Source of the DNA: Neoarius graeffei
Taxonomy: Eukaryota > Chordata > Actinopteri > Siluriformes > Ariidae
DNA: 64,000 bases
Direction of reading: 5' to 3'
Assembly (NCBI RefSeq): GCF_027579695.1
Contig: NC_083590.1
Span: 17,652,446-17,716,445 of the forward strand
Below, in pieces: positions 11,401-23,137 of this stretch (position 1 is the stretch's first letter; the number at the start of each line of letters is the position of its first letter). The notes beneath the pieces were generated by a model. That model searched no databases. It was not told the DNA's origin and was given only the letters and a program-made list of their open reading frames with translations. A program made the translations under genes and the position numbers.

Positions 11401-11755
11401 TAATGCATTGGCATTACATTTTTGTCCGGCTTAGTGAGATACATATGCGTACCAAATGGCATGCCACTACTACAAACTACATGGCAACCAGGCACCTTAA
11501 TGCGGGAGGCCAAAATCACAACGACTTAGGGGGCGCTATAGAGGCCCTGAGCCCCGGCCAAGTTTGGGCTTTTGGTTCTGAGTAGCGGTGGCAATTCTCG
11601 GAACTGGTGCCAAATTGCGTGCGTTTTCGCCCATGGCAAGCGCCCCGAAAATGGCCCAACAGCGGAGAAAAATAAAGAAGAAGAAGAAGAATAGTGAACT
11701 CTTACAAGATCAATAGGGCCTTCGCCCATTCGGGCTCGGGCCCTAATAATAAATG
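8185..11755. repeat. Tandemly amplified, AAT-linked composite repeat block
   Basis: Copies begin with AAAGCCGCAAGCGGCC and end with GCTCGGGCCCTAATAATAA, joined by AAT microsatellites. Downstream, a long unit repeats. The segments around 9650-10390 and 11020-11750 are offset by about 1,370 bp, while the CATAACCAGCACCCCCAGG segment (8851 and 10637) is offset by about 1,786 bp. The difference comes from an extra ~420-bp internal duplication (9073-9300 versus 9493-9716). Recurrent phrases are TAGCGCCCCCAGTGGCGAAA and GGGGGCGCTATAGAGGCCC. Short frames in it are shadows of repetition; I see no protein of known type. Confidence 0.75.
8375..8423. repeat. AAT trinucleotide microsatellite
   Basis: About 16 consecutive TAA units link two copies of the GGGCCC-ended repeat. 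A shorter run lies at 8468-8487. Confidence 0.95.
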
Positions 11756-11782
11756 TTAAAGTGCATATCCTGGACCAATTTC

Positions 11783-12338
11783 GTTTTTTATGCCTCCGCC
11801 ACCGTAAGGTGCAGGAGGCATTATGTTGTCCGTCTGTCCGTGCATCCATCCATGCGTGCGTCCATCCCGCAACCTTGTGAACGCAATATCTCAAAGGCTA
11901 ATGAAAGGAATTTCACCAAACTTTCACCATTTGTGCGCTTTGGGACAAACATGAACTGATTTACATTTTGAGATCAAAGGGTCTAAGGTAAAGGTCACTG
12001 TGAGGTCAAATGTCTGTCCGAGTACCTTGTGAGCACAATATCTCCAAGGCAAATCAAAGGAATTTCACCAAACTTTCACCATTTGTGCATTTGGGGACAA
12101 AGATAAATTGATTAGATTTTGAGATCAAGAAGTCTAGGGTCAAGGTCACTGTGAGGTCAAATGTCTGTCCGAAAACCTTGTGAACACAATATCTCCAAGC
12201 CAAATACAAGTAATTTCACCAGGTCAAGATTACTGTGAGGTCAAGTGTCCACCCCCAAATCACAACTTAATAAGGTGTGTAGTCTACCGGGTGGAGGCAT
12301 CCCCATCGACACCGTTGGCGTCGAGTTCTATCTAGTTT
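11783..12338 (+). repeat. Nested repeat with hairpin start and ~150-bp tandem units
   Basis: This starts with an imperfect hairpin (GCCTCCGCCACCGTAAGG then GCAGGAGGC) and contains about three diverged ~150-bp units with CAATATCTC, AATTTCACCAAACTTTC and GTGAGGTCAAATGTCTGTCC. It is absent from the sister Kolobok copy at the equivalent place near 23280, so it inserted after that element spread. Confidence 0.6.
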
Positions 12339-12499
12339 TTTAATATGAAAGTATGTCCCTTTACACACCTCATCCAGAAGGGTAATTTTGCGCAAGGCCA
12401 TCTGTCTACAGCAACAAAAAATAAAACACGTCTGGAAAAATCCCAAGGGAGTCTGGAGCCAGATTCTTGACGTTACCTGCGGAAGCGCCAGCAGGCTGC

Positions 12500-12653
12500 G
12501 CGAGCTTTTGCACGGTTTCAGTGCACAGCCTGTGTAGACCAAGCGCTCCCATTTTTCTCTCATTGTCTGGTCTTTTGGAAAACGATGAGTACATGTACTA
12601 ATCCCATCATGATTGGTGTTGCTACACCCTCCTACGATACATCTGTTAATCAT
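12500..12653 (-). pseudogene. Decayed THAP-domain exon of a Kolobok-like element
   Basis: The frame starts MINRCIVGGCSNTNHDGIS and keeps the first zinc pair, the HRFPKD segment and a KWERLV tryptophan. The expected C..H second pair is not recognisable. It ends near a possible GTAACG donor. The matching frame in the sister copy at 22968 differs by small indels, so both appear non-functional. Confidence 0.6.
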
Positions 12654-12988
12654 TTTAATAATTACGCGATAACGTTGAAGAAATTTGCAGAAAACCACCA
12701 GGTCGTTTCATCATAAACTAACCAGTGCTGACGTAGGATTCAGAAGGAGGCGTCCCGCACGTGATGTCACGAAAATCACTGTTTGCCGGGAAATCCAAAT
12801 GCCAAGTTTTTCAGAGGCGGACCAATTCGCCTCAAATGGCTTGATTTCAACTGAATTTTTCTGGTATTGCGCAAGGTAAAAAAATTGCACAAAATGCAGA
12901 ATGTGACAGATATTTGACTAAAGTTTAATATAAAATAGGAGAATTGCATTGATCTTGCTCCTGAATTTACCCGTGATATGCACTTTAA

Positions 12989-13969
12989 AATCGTAAATAA
13001 TCTTCCAGTCCATCTCTGTCAGTGGTGATTTGCTTTAAGACGACACTGGAAGCCCGGCTTCCCCTCACATTTCATTAAAATGCAGCAAAGAAACGTTTCC
13101 CAAAGTGTCTCTTTTATTCATCAGTCTTGGTGTCGTTCAATATCACAGTCAAGGCTTTTTTATTTGTCATTTCAACCATATACAGTTGGTACAGTACACA
13201 GTTAAAACACAATAATGTTTCTCCAGGACCATGGTGCTACATTACACATCACAGGATGACAAATCTACAAATACAACAAAGTGCAAGAGTGCAACACTGC
13301 AGACAATAAACTACACAAACAACAAAGTGCGGAGTTGAGTGTGCATAATGAGGTCGTCTATGAGAAGGGAATAAATAAATGTAAACCTTGTGTGTGAGAG
13401 ACATTGTAAAGCAATAGTGCATTATTGTTGACTGTGTAAAGAGTATAGTGTGAGTGGTGTGTTCAACAGTCCGTGAGAATCAGACCAGTTCCTCAGAGTT
13501 GAGAAGTCTGATGGCATGAGGAATTGAGGTAGTATATGAAAAGGGAAAAAAAATAAATGTGAACCGTGTGTGAGAGAGACATTGCAGACATTATTTTAGT
13601 GAATCAAAAAAATCTCGGCATTTTACTAAATAACGCGGGGTTTTTTTGTCCCACCTGGACGCACGGCTTCTCCTTATTAGGATTGGTAGATCTCTCAAAG
13701 GGGCGGAACCTTGAAACCAACTGCCAGTCAGTAAATCGGGAAAGAACATGATTGACGTCTCAAACTTGAGCATATCGGAGCCTGCAGTGGTGGAATAATT
13801 TGTAAATATTGCAAATAAATTGAAAGTATAAAGTTTGTTTGATTATTTGCATTAATTTCTGTAATTTATTTATGATTCTAACTAGTGAACTGTCACTTCC
13901 TTATTCAGCGAGCAGCTTAGCTACTTCCATTGCACAAAATGGCAAAAAAAAAGGCCAAATCCATGGACG

Positions 13970-14012
<43 letters not shown>

Positions 14013-14278
14013 GATTCAGTGCTGTTGCTCCTCTGCCTAAGATTGAGGCATCCTGCAAAAATCACACTGAGAGCCCGGCATGTAATACTGAAGGAGGTGA
14101 AAGAGAAAGCAGAGGAGAGCAGAACAGCTACAGAAATCTCTAGAACTCACTAAAGTCTCTGTTCATGTGTCCACTGTCAGAAACAACACTGAACAATCAA
14201 ACTGTTATAAATTACAAAGAAAGTCTGTTTACAAAACCAATGAAAATCATTTCCATCCTACACTAATCATGTATTCCC

Positions 14279-14313
<35 letters not shown>

Positions 14314-14387
14314 CTAATTTAAAGACACAAAACAAATGTTGATGTTCATAAACTGAGGCAGTGAAGTGTGTCATTGTGTCTCTGCAG
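12989..14387. other. NLR intron with dispersed repeat and microsatellites
   Basis: Positions about 13110-13560 look like a dispersed fish retroelement tail (TTTATTTGTCATTTCAACC at the start, TTGAGAAGTCTGATGGCATG near the end). An AG run is at 13978-14008 and a CT run with a CA tail at 14280-14313. I see no exon before the acceptor at 14387. Confidence 0.45.
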
Positions 14388-14561
14388 GTTGGGGTGGTGT
14401 GATGTCTCAGATGAAGGCTGTGCTGCTCTCGCTTCAGCTCTGAGATCAAACCCCTCACACCTGAGAGAACTGGATCTGTCTGGGAATAAAATCAGAGACT
14501 CAGGAAAGGAGCTGCTCTCTGCTCTTAAGGATGATGAATGTTACAAACTACAGACACTCAG
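14388..14561 (+). CDS. NLR (NLRC3-like) leucine-rich-repeat exon, probably the last LRR exon
   Basis: A 174-bp exon with a TCTCTGCAG acceptor and GTAAGT donor, in the same phase as the exon at 7292. It encodes two LRRs: CDVSDEGCAALASALRSN and LRELDLSGNKIRDSGKELL, then LKDDECYKLQTLR. The second half departs from the standard unit (no NPHCKLE), which in fish NLRs is usual for the final LRR exon. The frame is intact. No B30.2 or other C-terminal domain follows in the window. Confidence 0.85.
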
Positions 14562-14698
14562 GTAAGTGATAACCTTTTGAGGCAAATGTTGAAAAAAAAG
14601 AATAATTTTAAGATCATTATCATTTTTCTTTAATTTCAGTAAATATCACATGACCCGGCCATGAAATGAAAGCAGTTTTAGAAATTTTCACTCTCTTC

Positions 14699-16377
14699 CA
14701 CTGTTTCTCAACCACTGCGGCCCATTAGTGGGCTGCGAAGCACCATCTAGTAGCCTGCTCTTCCCCCCCCCCCAACCATCCAAAAAATTGAAGTTAAATT
14801 TTTTCCTCATAGTAAGGTAAAATTACTGTGTTGCATCCGACGTCACATCCGCCTCATTAAGCTACGGTCGCACTACAGCTCGCGATGCTTTGCAGTCGGT
14901 TATCGATGAAAATGAGGCATTTTGGTGGCAATGCGTGGTGATGTTCACATGAGCTAAAAGTTGTGGTCACACAGCAGGTGAACACTTGACTGTCATGCCT
15001 TTGCACGCTTGAGTCTGACACAGCTCGAGCGGCCGCGCGCGCATTTGGGACCCAGTCGTTATGGGAAACACCTGACACTGATTTGAGCGCAATCAGCACA
15101 CGCAGATACGGACACTGTTTTCACAGAGACTTTGCAAAGTATTGTCATCATCACTGTCACATTTGTTTCTAGCCATGTTTATAACGCTGTTTAAATACTC
15201 TGCTTTCTGTTTTGCTTTTGTTAAAAAAAAACAATAAACCCAATTGGAAGACGCTCTGGACACTTACAGTAATACATTTATGCCTGAAGACTACAGCTGA
15301 CTTGCTGACTTTAGGACTGCAGTTATCATGAACCGTTTATAACTTCAACAAAAACAACTTCATGTTAAATCTATAATGAATTTCCTGGTTACACAGTTAT
15401 ACTTTGTGACTCTGTAGGACACAGTTATAGAAGCGAGTTATTTATAATCATGCTATCTGTTATCACCCAGATGAGGATGGGTTCCCTTTTGAGTCGGGTT
15501 CCTCTCAAGGTTTCTTCTTCGTGTCGTCTGAGGGAGTTATTTTCTTGCCCCGTTGCCACAGGCTTGATCATTGGGGATAAATTAGGGATAAAATTAGCTC
15601 ATGTTTAAAGTCTTTAATTCTCTGTAAAGCTGCTTTGCGACAGTGTCGACTGTTAAAAGCGCAATACAAATAAACTTGGTTTAAATATCACGCCTGCTAA
15701 TAAATAATGCATTCTTCCTGCACTTAGATCCGTCTACTGCCGTCTATCTTGTAGTGTCCTGATCCCCAGATCTTTAACTCAGCCGCATATAAAAAGTTGT
15801 ACACGTCCATGCTCTTCCAGGTTCTCATCTGTGTGTGTGTGTAGAACGATGTCTGCAGCACCAGGTAGTTTGAGATGTCGGAGAACTCAACGGACGGATA
15901 ATTTTCCAACTCATAGGAAAAATCCTTCTTTGTTAGCGTGTAAGGGTCTATCCCATTGAGTGGGTTCTATATCCACTTCTTTTGAGTGTACTTCTCGGTT
16001 TTGATAACTTGTTTGTTGTACACAAACATGGCAATAAGTTCTTGTGTTAAAAGACCAGACTCCACTTTTGGATCATTAATCCCTTTTGACTGAGAATGTC
16101 CTGCATGGTTTTATGTTCACTTCTGGCACATTCATACAGTTTTAAATACAATACCTACAATTAAAAACAGTTTGTTTTTATTGCATTTATTTAATTCCTG
16201 GGCTCCAATCTGTGACAGGAAGTGATGTATCACATCCTATTAATACACTTTACAATAGATTATTAGATTCTAATAGAATAGATGACCCGAAATAATTGGG
16301 GATCTTTTTTAATGGGCCCGGAGTCGTGACAAGTATGAATAGGTGGGCCTTAAGGTAGAAAAGGTTGAGAACCCCTG
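14699..16377. mobile_element. hAT-like element with 8-bp target duplication
   Basis: Left terminus CACTGTTTCTCAACC; right terminus in complement CAGGGGTTCTCAACC. The flanking octamers CTCTCTTC (14691-14698) and CTCTATTC (16378-16385) differ by one base. The element carries a foreign coding fragment on the minus strand (15726-15909) and a common fish repeat (about 15460-15690, with GATGAGGATGGGTTCCC). Confidence 0.7.
15726..15909 (-). pseudogene. Fragment resembling the N-terminus of a YqaJ/SWIM-type transposon protein
   Basis: The 61-residue frame contains YPSVEFSDISNYLVLQ and YTHTQMRTWKSMDVYNF. This pattern (W/YP.V...DI.NYL, then YT...K..KS.D.Y..F) resembles the start of fish proteins with SWIM and YqaJ domains that accompany ISL2EU-type transposons. 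The family call is from memory of the pattern and only moderately secure. No catalytic region is present, so it is a remnant. Confidence 0.4.
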
Positions 16378-16385
16378 CTCTATTC

Positions 16386-17631
16386 TATTTAATCCGACTT
16401 TTTCCTCCCAGTTGTCTTTAAGGCTGTTTGTTGTTCAGTAAAATTGATTTAAAATTCATCTGAAAGCAGAAGATGGAGTCAGTCAGAGTCTCCAAAATGT
16501 CCCGTCTGAGTGCATGAGAGTGATTGTAAATGAGCACCTCGTCTCCTTGTGACACCCTGCTGTCTCTGACTTCATCCTGCTGCTTTTGTCTGAATAAGAT
16601 GATCTCGGCTTTTCCCTGTTTCTGATCAGCAGCACACTTTCTTCTCAACTCTCCTCAAGACTCAGTAAAATGATCATCTTTAATGCCACACTGCCACAAA
16701 TATGTGATTTAAGGAGCCACTTTACTCACTCTGACACTCCTTCCTGCTCTCCACCTCCACACCGTGTCTTCTGTCGTTCCTGTAAAATTCACCTCGGCTT
16801 CTTCTTAAAGTCTGCACTTAAATCTACATGTAGAACAAGAGATCAAACCCACCGCAGTGTTAGTTACTGTTTAAAAAGCTCCAAAGCCTGTGATTGGATA
16901 AGAGCAGTGATGTGATGGGAAACGTCTGCTCACTTTCCTGTTAGATCTTGTGGAAGTTCTCGTTTGTTGGAGCTAAATATTTGAACTCAAATCTTATACG
17001 AGACTGAATTAATTTTTTTAATATTTTTTCCCCAGGTTTTGATGAACATCTGTGTGCGAGATGAAGACTCTGGTGTTCCTGCATTTCCATATTGGGGAAC
17101 AGACAACACATTCATAATCACATCACTCATTTAGTTCGAACACGTTGATGGGATTCTCACCTGACAGGATCGGCATTTGGGGAGTTAATCTGAGGAAGCC
17201 CCGAGGAGACTCACTACAAAGCATATTTATCTCTTAGGAATTTAATATACTCGCTGATCACTTTATTAGGAACACCTATATAAATTGTATATTTATTAAC
17301 TCTCATTGTGTAAATTTAACAGAATATGTCAAGATTAAAAGTGAAGTGTTAAAATATTCTTGCACACATGTTAGGCTAAATATAATGTTCCTGAAAGTTT
17401 AATACTTACAGGAAATTAAATCTATACTGAGGCGATCTGTGACTTCATTACAGAACCCGACTCTAAAGTTATCCAAACCCTCCCTCTCTCCGAGGTTCAG
17501 ATGTCACGCTCTGAGTACAGATTACATCAGAGAATCCGAGATTGTGACGTCACTTCCTCGCCACCCGACTTACTGAAGCTCAGACCAAGCGGCTGTATAT
17601 CGCTTCTAAACTGTTGTAAACAACCCTAAAG
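16386..17631 (+). other. NLR terminal intron and possible 3' end
   Basis: After the hAT element, ordinary intron sequence leads to a T-rich tract and acceptor CCCCAG at 17031-17035. Joined to the phase of the LRR exon at 14388, the next exon would give one further residue and then TGA, so it could be the terminal exon and 3' UTR. No polyadenylation signal is obvious. A common repeat (TGATCACTTTATTAGGAACAC) lies near 17255. Confidence 0.3.
17544..17556 (-). promoter_or_regulatory. ETS-CRE composite motif before a THAP remnant
   Basis: TGACGTCACTTCC is the reverse of the GGAAGTGACGTCA found at 3274-3286. It lies about 75 bp upstream of the THAP start remnant at 17632. Confidence 0.35.
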
Positions 17632-17686
17632 ATGCCAGAGTGTCAAGTGTTTGGGTGTAGCAATAAATCCAATCTCATTTTTGTGT
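17632..17686 (+). pseudogene. Truncated THAP-domain gene start
   Basis: The frame MPECQVFGCSNKS is the typical opening of a THAP domain (two cysteines, then SN). It breaks off after about 13 residues into unrelated sequence, so only the 5' end survives or the rest was replaced. Confidence 0.55.
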
Positions 17687-18431
17687 GATATATGCTTTTG
17701 TTTGTTTTTATTCACTGAGAAGATTTATTATTTTTTTATATATATGGCAAGAATTGTGTTGCTATGACAGCAGCCATTGTTTACTAGTATCTGTGTCAGT
17801 ACCACGTGTGCGTTATCTTGCCAAGTGAGATTTAAATGTCATAAAAATGAAGTCCGTTGATTCTCAGATTTTGTTGCCAGTAGAAATCACATGGATACAG
17901 AAAATTTGATTGGATTTTTAGAATCAAAAGCTTTTGTCACGTATACATTACAGCACAGTGAAGTTCGTTCTCTGTATTTAACCCTGCTGAAGCAGTGAAC
18001 ACACACGTGCGCGCACACACAGAAAGAGAGTAGTGGCAGCCAGGGATTTTTTTTTTTTTAAGAATTAGAAGTTATTTGATGGCTCTGTATTACAAAGGCA
18101 AATGACATAGTCGTGATCCAGTTACGTCATGGCCGGATATCCGGTTTCAGTGCAAATGGTTGCATCCAGGTAAACCTATTTTTACCAGCATCATAACTTT
18201 TTTAAATTTGCTAAATTGTGATCAAGTTTTATTTTTAACTTGAATGTCTGGTGGGGCACATCAGGGCACTTGCTGTGATCGGCGCATGGCATTTATTTTT
18301 GGGATTTGTTTGTCTTTCAGTATTACATGGGATCAGGATTGTATTTCAAAGTAAGCAGTGATGATGATCGCAGCGACAACGACATTGTGAAATATGATAG
18401 TGAAGATAATAGACGAGAAGAAGAAACCTTT
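17687..18431. other. Non-coding stretch with dispersed fish repeat
   Basis: A repeat tail is recognisable at about 17940-18055 (GTCACGTATACATTACAGC, then a GTGAACACACACG segment). The remainder shows no supported feature. The last ~25 bases belong to the repeat split by the next element. Confidence 0.4.
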
Positions 18432-18439
18432 ATCTGTCA

Positions 18440-20417
18440 CAGGGACGTCACTAGGTTTGAGAGACAGGGGTAGCTTAGCACCCAGAGGAGAAAAGGTATT
18501 GTGCGCGCACAGCGCGCGCCGAACATTTTTCAGAGCACCTACTAAGGCTGTCAATCAATTCATTATTTCAAGAGCATCACACCTTGGGGACACACTTCCC
18601 ACCATTTCTATTCTATTTTAAAATTGCTTTCATCATTTAATTGCTTGCTGAAGCAACTTCACCAGCTAAACTACAACAATGTGAAAAAAAACAATGGTAG
18701 GTGTCATGCATTCCTGCGCAAACTGAAGAGGGCAAGTGCTTCACAAATCATCATGTAAACATTCTACAGAAGACTATGTTCTCTAACCACCAGATTTACC
18801 AACATCTTCATACCCACCCACCCATAGCCTGCCAGGAAACTAGAAATCTGCACCACTATGCTGCCATTAAGCCAGGAATGAAAACTTGGTCTCAAACCCC
18901 CCCATATGTCTACCACATTACTTGCACTATACCTTTTGCACCATTTACTTTACATGACTTTGCAATACGCCCTCTGCTGCTTTGCAATAACCCTGTTTAT
19001 GTGTGTGTGTGTGTGTGTCCACCCCTAAATCTGCACGTCCTTCCTCACTCTCGTCCACAGCCTGTCTTTCTGCCTCACCCTTCATGGAGTTCAAAAACAA
19101 AAACATGGTTAAACCCTGAAGTTAAGTTTATAATTAATTTAAGTTTATATCAAATCATATTAATATAATGTATACCATATTTTCCACAGTACTATTAGTA
19201 TTACAGCATAAAGGGAAGTATATGGCTGTTTAATGAAATGATGTTATAATAAATTAAGTTCATATTTTGTTGTGCACTGTATATAGGCCAATTTCCACAG
19301 TGTGTTCATGTTAAATTGGCCAGAATAAGGGCAAAACACTCTCTAAGAGGGAAAATACCTGAGTTGAGTTTGGGATGCATTGTGCATAGGTCATCACTTT
19401 GTGTTGTGTTTTTATCCCAGGTTGCTAATGCAAAGGGATTACTTGATTTTCTACCTTAAACGTGTCATTTAACAGGGGGTTCATGTTATACACGTTCTAA
19501 TCAGGCATGTCATACTGATAAGCATGACACTTCAGACACTGAGACGCCCAACTCAGATGCCTTTTGAAAAAAAAAAAGTTCGGCGGCCACAACGTTCTGA
19601 CACTTTCCCAATAATACAATTAGAAGGCGACATTTGCAACGTCTCGACGAATGCGTCTATTGCGTTGCACAATGATGTGGCCAAAATACATTGTTGCTCG
19701 TAGTAGACCTTTACTGACCTCAATCGAGACAGCCTCAGCATCTGCTCCTTTGCCTCTCGCCTCTTGCTGCTGACTCCCTTTCTTAAAAAATCTTCGTATA
19801 TCCATCTAGCCAAAGGATAGACAGACAGATAATCTTTTCCCATGCCAAAACTAATGCTAGTAGGCTACAACCCACACAGCTTAGTAAGTTTGTTCACCAT
19901 GCTAACGTGCCAGATTTACAGTTGAAATAGAAAAGCTACAATATCGTCTTTCCTCACTACCCATTGCTCAATATAGCCTAGGTAAAGTTAAGCAAATGCA
20001 AACCACTGACATCAAATTACAATCTCACCGTGTGTCTGCAAATGAAAGCATAGAATTCTGACTCTCTGCAAACCCAACTCAATGGAAGCCCGCACCGCGC
20101 CTGCTGCAGAATGCCCGCGTAGTTTTTTAAGTCCTACTAGCCTACCACTCGACGTGACGCTTGACACAGAGCCAATGAGGAGGAATCATAACGATATTAA
20201 TAATATTGCATTAAACAATAAATAAGCAAGCAGAAACTGTTGTTCGGATTAACTTGCGTTCTTGATGGCTCATGTTCAGTGCTTTACTGCCTTTGTTTTT
20301 TTGGGGGAAAAAAAATAAAAATATAAATAATTTAAAAAAGGGCAAAAAATATAGGGTGGCTTTGCCATAAGATAAGGTGGCTGGAGCTACCCTAAAATGG
20401 GTCTGGCAACGTCTATG
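18440..20417. mobile_element. hAT-like element inserted in a dispersed repeat
   Basis: ATCTGTCA is duplicated exactly at 18432-18439 and 20418-20425, the 8-bp signature of hAT. Termini are CAGGGACGTCACTAG and, in complement, CATAGACGTTGCCAG. The interior carries a 96-codon minus-strand frame (19553-19843) of unknown identity with an RREAKEQ segment, and a TG run near 18998. The interrupted host repeat resumes at 20418 (TGCACAGTGAAATTCATCC). Confidence 0.75.
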
Positions 20418-20600
20418 ATCTGTCACATGCACAGTGAAATTCATCCTCTGCATCTAACCCATCTGAAGCAGTGAACACACACGCGCGCACACACCCAGAG
20501 CAGTGGGCAGCCACCCTACAGCGCCTGGGGAGCAGTCAGGGCTGTTGGGTACCTTGCTCAAGGCCACTTCAGCTCAAGGCCGCCCCACGTTAACCTAACC
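20418..20600 (+). repeat. Right part of a dispersed fish repeat split by the hAT element
   Basis: Characteristic phrases are CAGTGAAATTCATCCTCTGC and CAGCGCCTGGGGAGCAG. The left part ends at about 18439. A related tail is at about 17940. Confidence 0.5.
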
Positions 20601-21092
20601 TTAATAATAACAAGGATGACGATGATGACTGTTGCGAGAACCAGTAATGATCAGATGATTCTGAGGATTCAAAACCACTTCGAGGCATGCATCAAGTTGC
20701 ATAAAACCACATGACCGATGATAAACAAGGCCTCGCAGAACAAGTGTGATGCTATTGGTTCATCTCAGTTGTCAAGTTCTAGATATCCGGAAGTGACGTG
20801 CCACGATTCGGGCTTGTTAAAGTGCATATCACGGGTAAATTCAGGAGCAAGTCCAATGTAATTCTATTTTATATTAAACTTTAGTCAAATATCCATCACA
20901 TTTTGCTTTTTGCGCAATACCAGAAAAATTCAGTTTAAATCAAGCCATTTGAGACGAATTGGTCCACCTCTAAAAAAAAAAAACTTGGCATTTTGATTTC
21001 CCGGCAAACATTGATTTTCGTGACGTTGCGTGCGGGACGCCTCCTTCTGAATCCCATGTCAGCATTGGTTTGTTTATGAAAATACGACCTGG

Positions 21093-22918
21093 GCCCTGTA
21101 CTACGAACGGAGGTTAACCTACCCAGAAGTAACCCAGGGTTCCCCCGCTAAACCGGGGTTGACAAAACCTGGTTATCTTGTTTGGGGTTAAACGGTACTA
21201 CGACGCCAGTTATGAAGTTGATTTGTTGAACCTGTGTTAACCTAATCAGGGTTAATGCGCGTTCACGTTAAAGGGGAGGTTATCAGCGCAAATCCCCACT
21301 GTTCACAATGGCACGGTCGCCGCACTTCACGGAGGAAGAACGCGCTGTCAGAATGCAAAGCTACGAGGAGTTCAAAACAACATTAAGAGCAAAATCTAAC
21401 ACAGCGGCTGCCAATAAGGAGCGGCAAGCATGTTGCAACGAATTGCCGATCGGGTAAATGCGCAATACATTCTCCCTTCTACATGTTCCAGAACAGAAGT
21501 ATAGGGTGAGAGAAAGCTTCATGATCAATCACAAGTCACAGAAAATGGTCCTTCGACGTGGCCCCAGTCATATATAGCTTGTTTAATGTCCGAAAAATCC
21601 TGAATAAAATTTGGTATGGTAAATTCATGGAGTAGCCTACTTAAGCTGATATGTGCACAGAGTCACATGAATTAGGATGGCTGACTGTTCAGTCCCTTTG
21701 ACTAAGTTGGTGTATGTCCTGTGAACATTTCAGAGGCAACAGCAGTGCCAAACGCACCTGGCAACAGGTGAAAATGAAATATAAAAACATCATTCATAAT
21801 GGTGTGTGCGCGCGTGCAAGCAAGCATTCATTTGCCTTTTATTTATTCAAGTTTTATCTGTTTGCCTAATAGTTCAAATTGTTTTGTATATAGTTTATAA
21901 TGTTGTTGTGTGATAATGATAATATTGTGGGAAAACTACTTTGCACGGACGTTCATTTAATTTATTCTATCGTCATTTTGTTTGTTCTATTTTTGTGTAT
22001 TTTATTTATCTGTTTGTCTAGTTGTATCTATTTTTCTAATAATTGTTTTTTCCTATTAAAATAATCTTGTGTTCTTGTTATAACTATCTATTTATCTGAC
22101 TGTTTATAGTTGTATCTATTTTTGTTACAATTTCAATATTTTTAATATAGAAAGTTTGTTTTTTTCTATTAAAATGTTCTTGTGTGATAACTAGTTCTTG
22201 TTATTTATTGTAGTTTTATCTATTTTGTATCTCAGACTTAAATATTTTTGTAAAACAAGTGTTTTTCTATAAAATATTCTTGCGTTCTTGATAACTATGT
22301 TCTTGAGTGGGTTCTTTTTTTTTTTTTTTACAGAAAAGCCGTTCTGGATGGACATTCATTGAAGCCCTCATTGTTTTTTTAATGGTTATTTATGAGCGTT
22401 TAGGGGTTACAATAATGTAAGTCTAGGTTGCTTTATATAAAAGGTATGTCCAGAAATATTGATGTCACTGTCTAAGCAGAGGGATCTGGCTTCTTCAGAC
22501 GCTGTCTTCTTAAAACTGAATAAATATTTAAAAAGAGCCAAATGAGCCAGTCTTTCGAACGGCTCTTTTCAAAGAACGGATCACAAAGATGCAATCAAAG
22601 AGCCATAAATCCCATCTCTAATCTGCGCCCCGATATCGCACGGGTCATCCAGGTACGCTGGCATTGTCTCTAGAGGAAATGTCGGTGGAGAGGTGGTGTT
22701 TAAAAAGGGTGTGGTTAATCGGAAACCTCGGGTTAACCAAGAACATAACCTGAGACGAGCAGGTTTGAGATGCAGCGTAAGTTGCCATGGCAGCATACCT
22801 CGGTTTGAACATAGCCAACTTTCGTAGTATGGGTTAATCGGGAAGTTACGCTGCACGTGATCAAGTTACTCTCGAAGTTACCCTGGTAAGCCAGAAAACC
22901 CGCTTCGTAGTACAGGGC
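21093..22918 (+). mobile_element. Harbinger-like element, copy A, 5-bp CCTGG target duplication
   Basis: Inverted termini are GCCCTGTACTACGAA. CCTGG is repeated at 21088-21092 and 22919-22923, and the uninterrupted site CGACCTGGTGG is visible in complement near 12700. The element encodes the start of a NAIF1-like Myb/SANT protein at 21308 and is otherwise A/T-rich. A nearly identical copy is at 51615-53432. Confidence 0.85.
21308..21457 (+). pseudogene. Frameshifted NAIF1-like Myb/SANT exon
   Basis: It starts MARSPHFTEEERAVRMQSYE and continues through NTAAANKE like the intact exon at 51830, then loses frame after RQAC because of a one-base deletion relative to the other copy, reaching a stop after PIG. 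NAIF1-like proteins are the DNA-binding partners of Harbinger transposases. Confidence 0.75.
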
Positions 22919-22967
22919 CCTGGTGGTTTTCTGCAAATTTCTTCAATGTTATCGCGTAATTATTAAA

Positions 22968-23137
22968 ATGGTTAACAGATGTATCGTAGGAGGGTGTAGC
23001 AACACCAATCATGATGGGATTAGGACTCATCGTTTCCCAAAAGACCGGACAATGAGAGAGAAATGGGAGCGCTTGGTCTACACAGGCTGTGCACTGAAAC
23101 CGTGCAAAGCTCGCGCAGCCTGCTGGCGCTTCCGCAG
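22968..23137 (+). pseudogene. Decayed THAP exon of the second Kolobok-like copy
   Basis: It opens MVNRCIVGGCSNTNHDGI, then RFPKDRTMREKWERLVYT. The region that should hold CS.HF reads CWRFR, so one zinc ligand pair is lost. A GTGACG donor follows at 23138. It is homologous to the minus-strand frame at 12500-12653. Confidence 0.6.

Larger units (their letters stand above)
11760..12984 (-). mobile_element. Kolobok-like element (TTAA-flanked) with THAP remnant, interrupted
   Basis: Ends are AGTGCATATC in inverted orientation, each bordered by TTAA (11756-11759 and 12985-12988). TTAA target duplications plus a THAP-domain protein are the hallmarks of the Kolobok superfamily. The THAP frame is on the minus strand. 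A 0.55-kb unrelated repeat interrupts it at about 11783-12338. A second copy of the family, in opposite orientation, is at 20821-23311. Confidence 0.7.
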
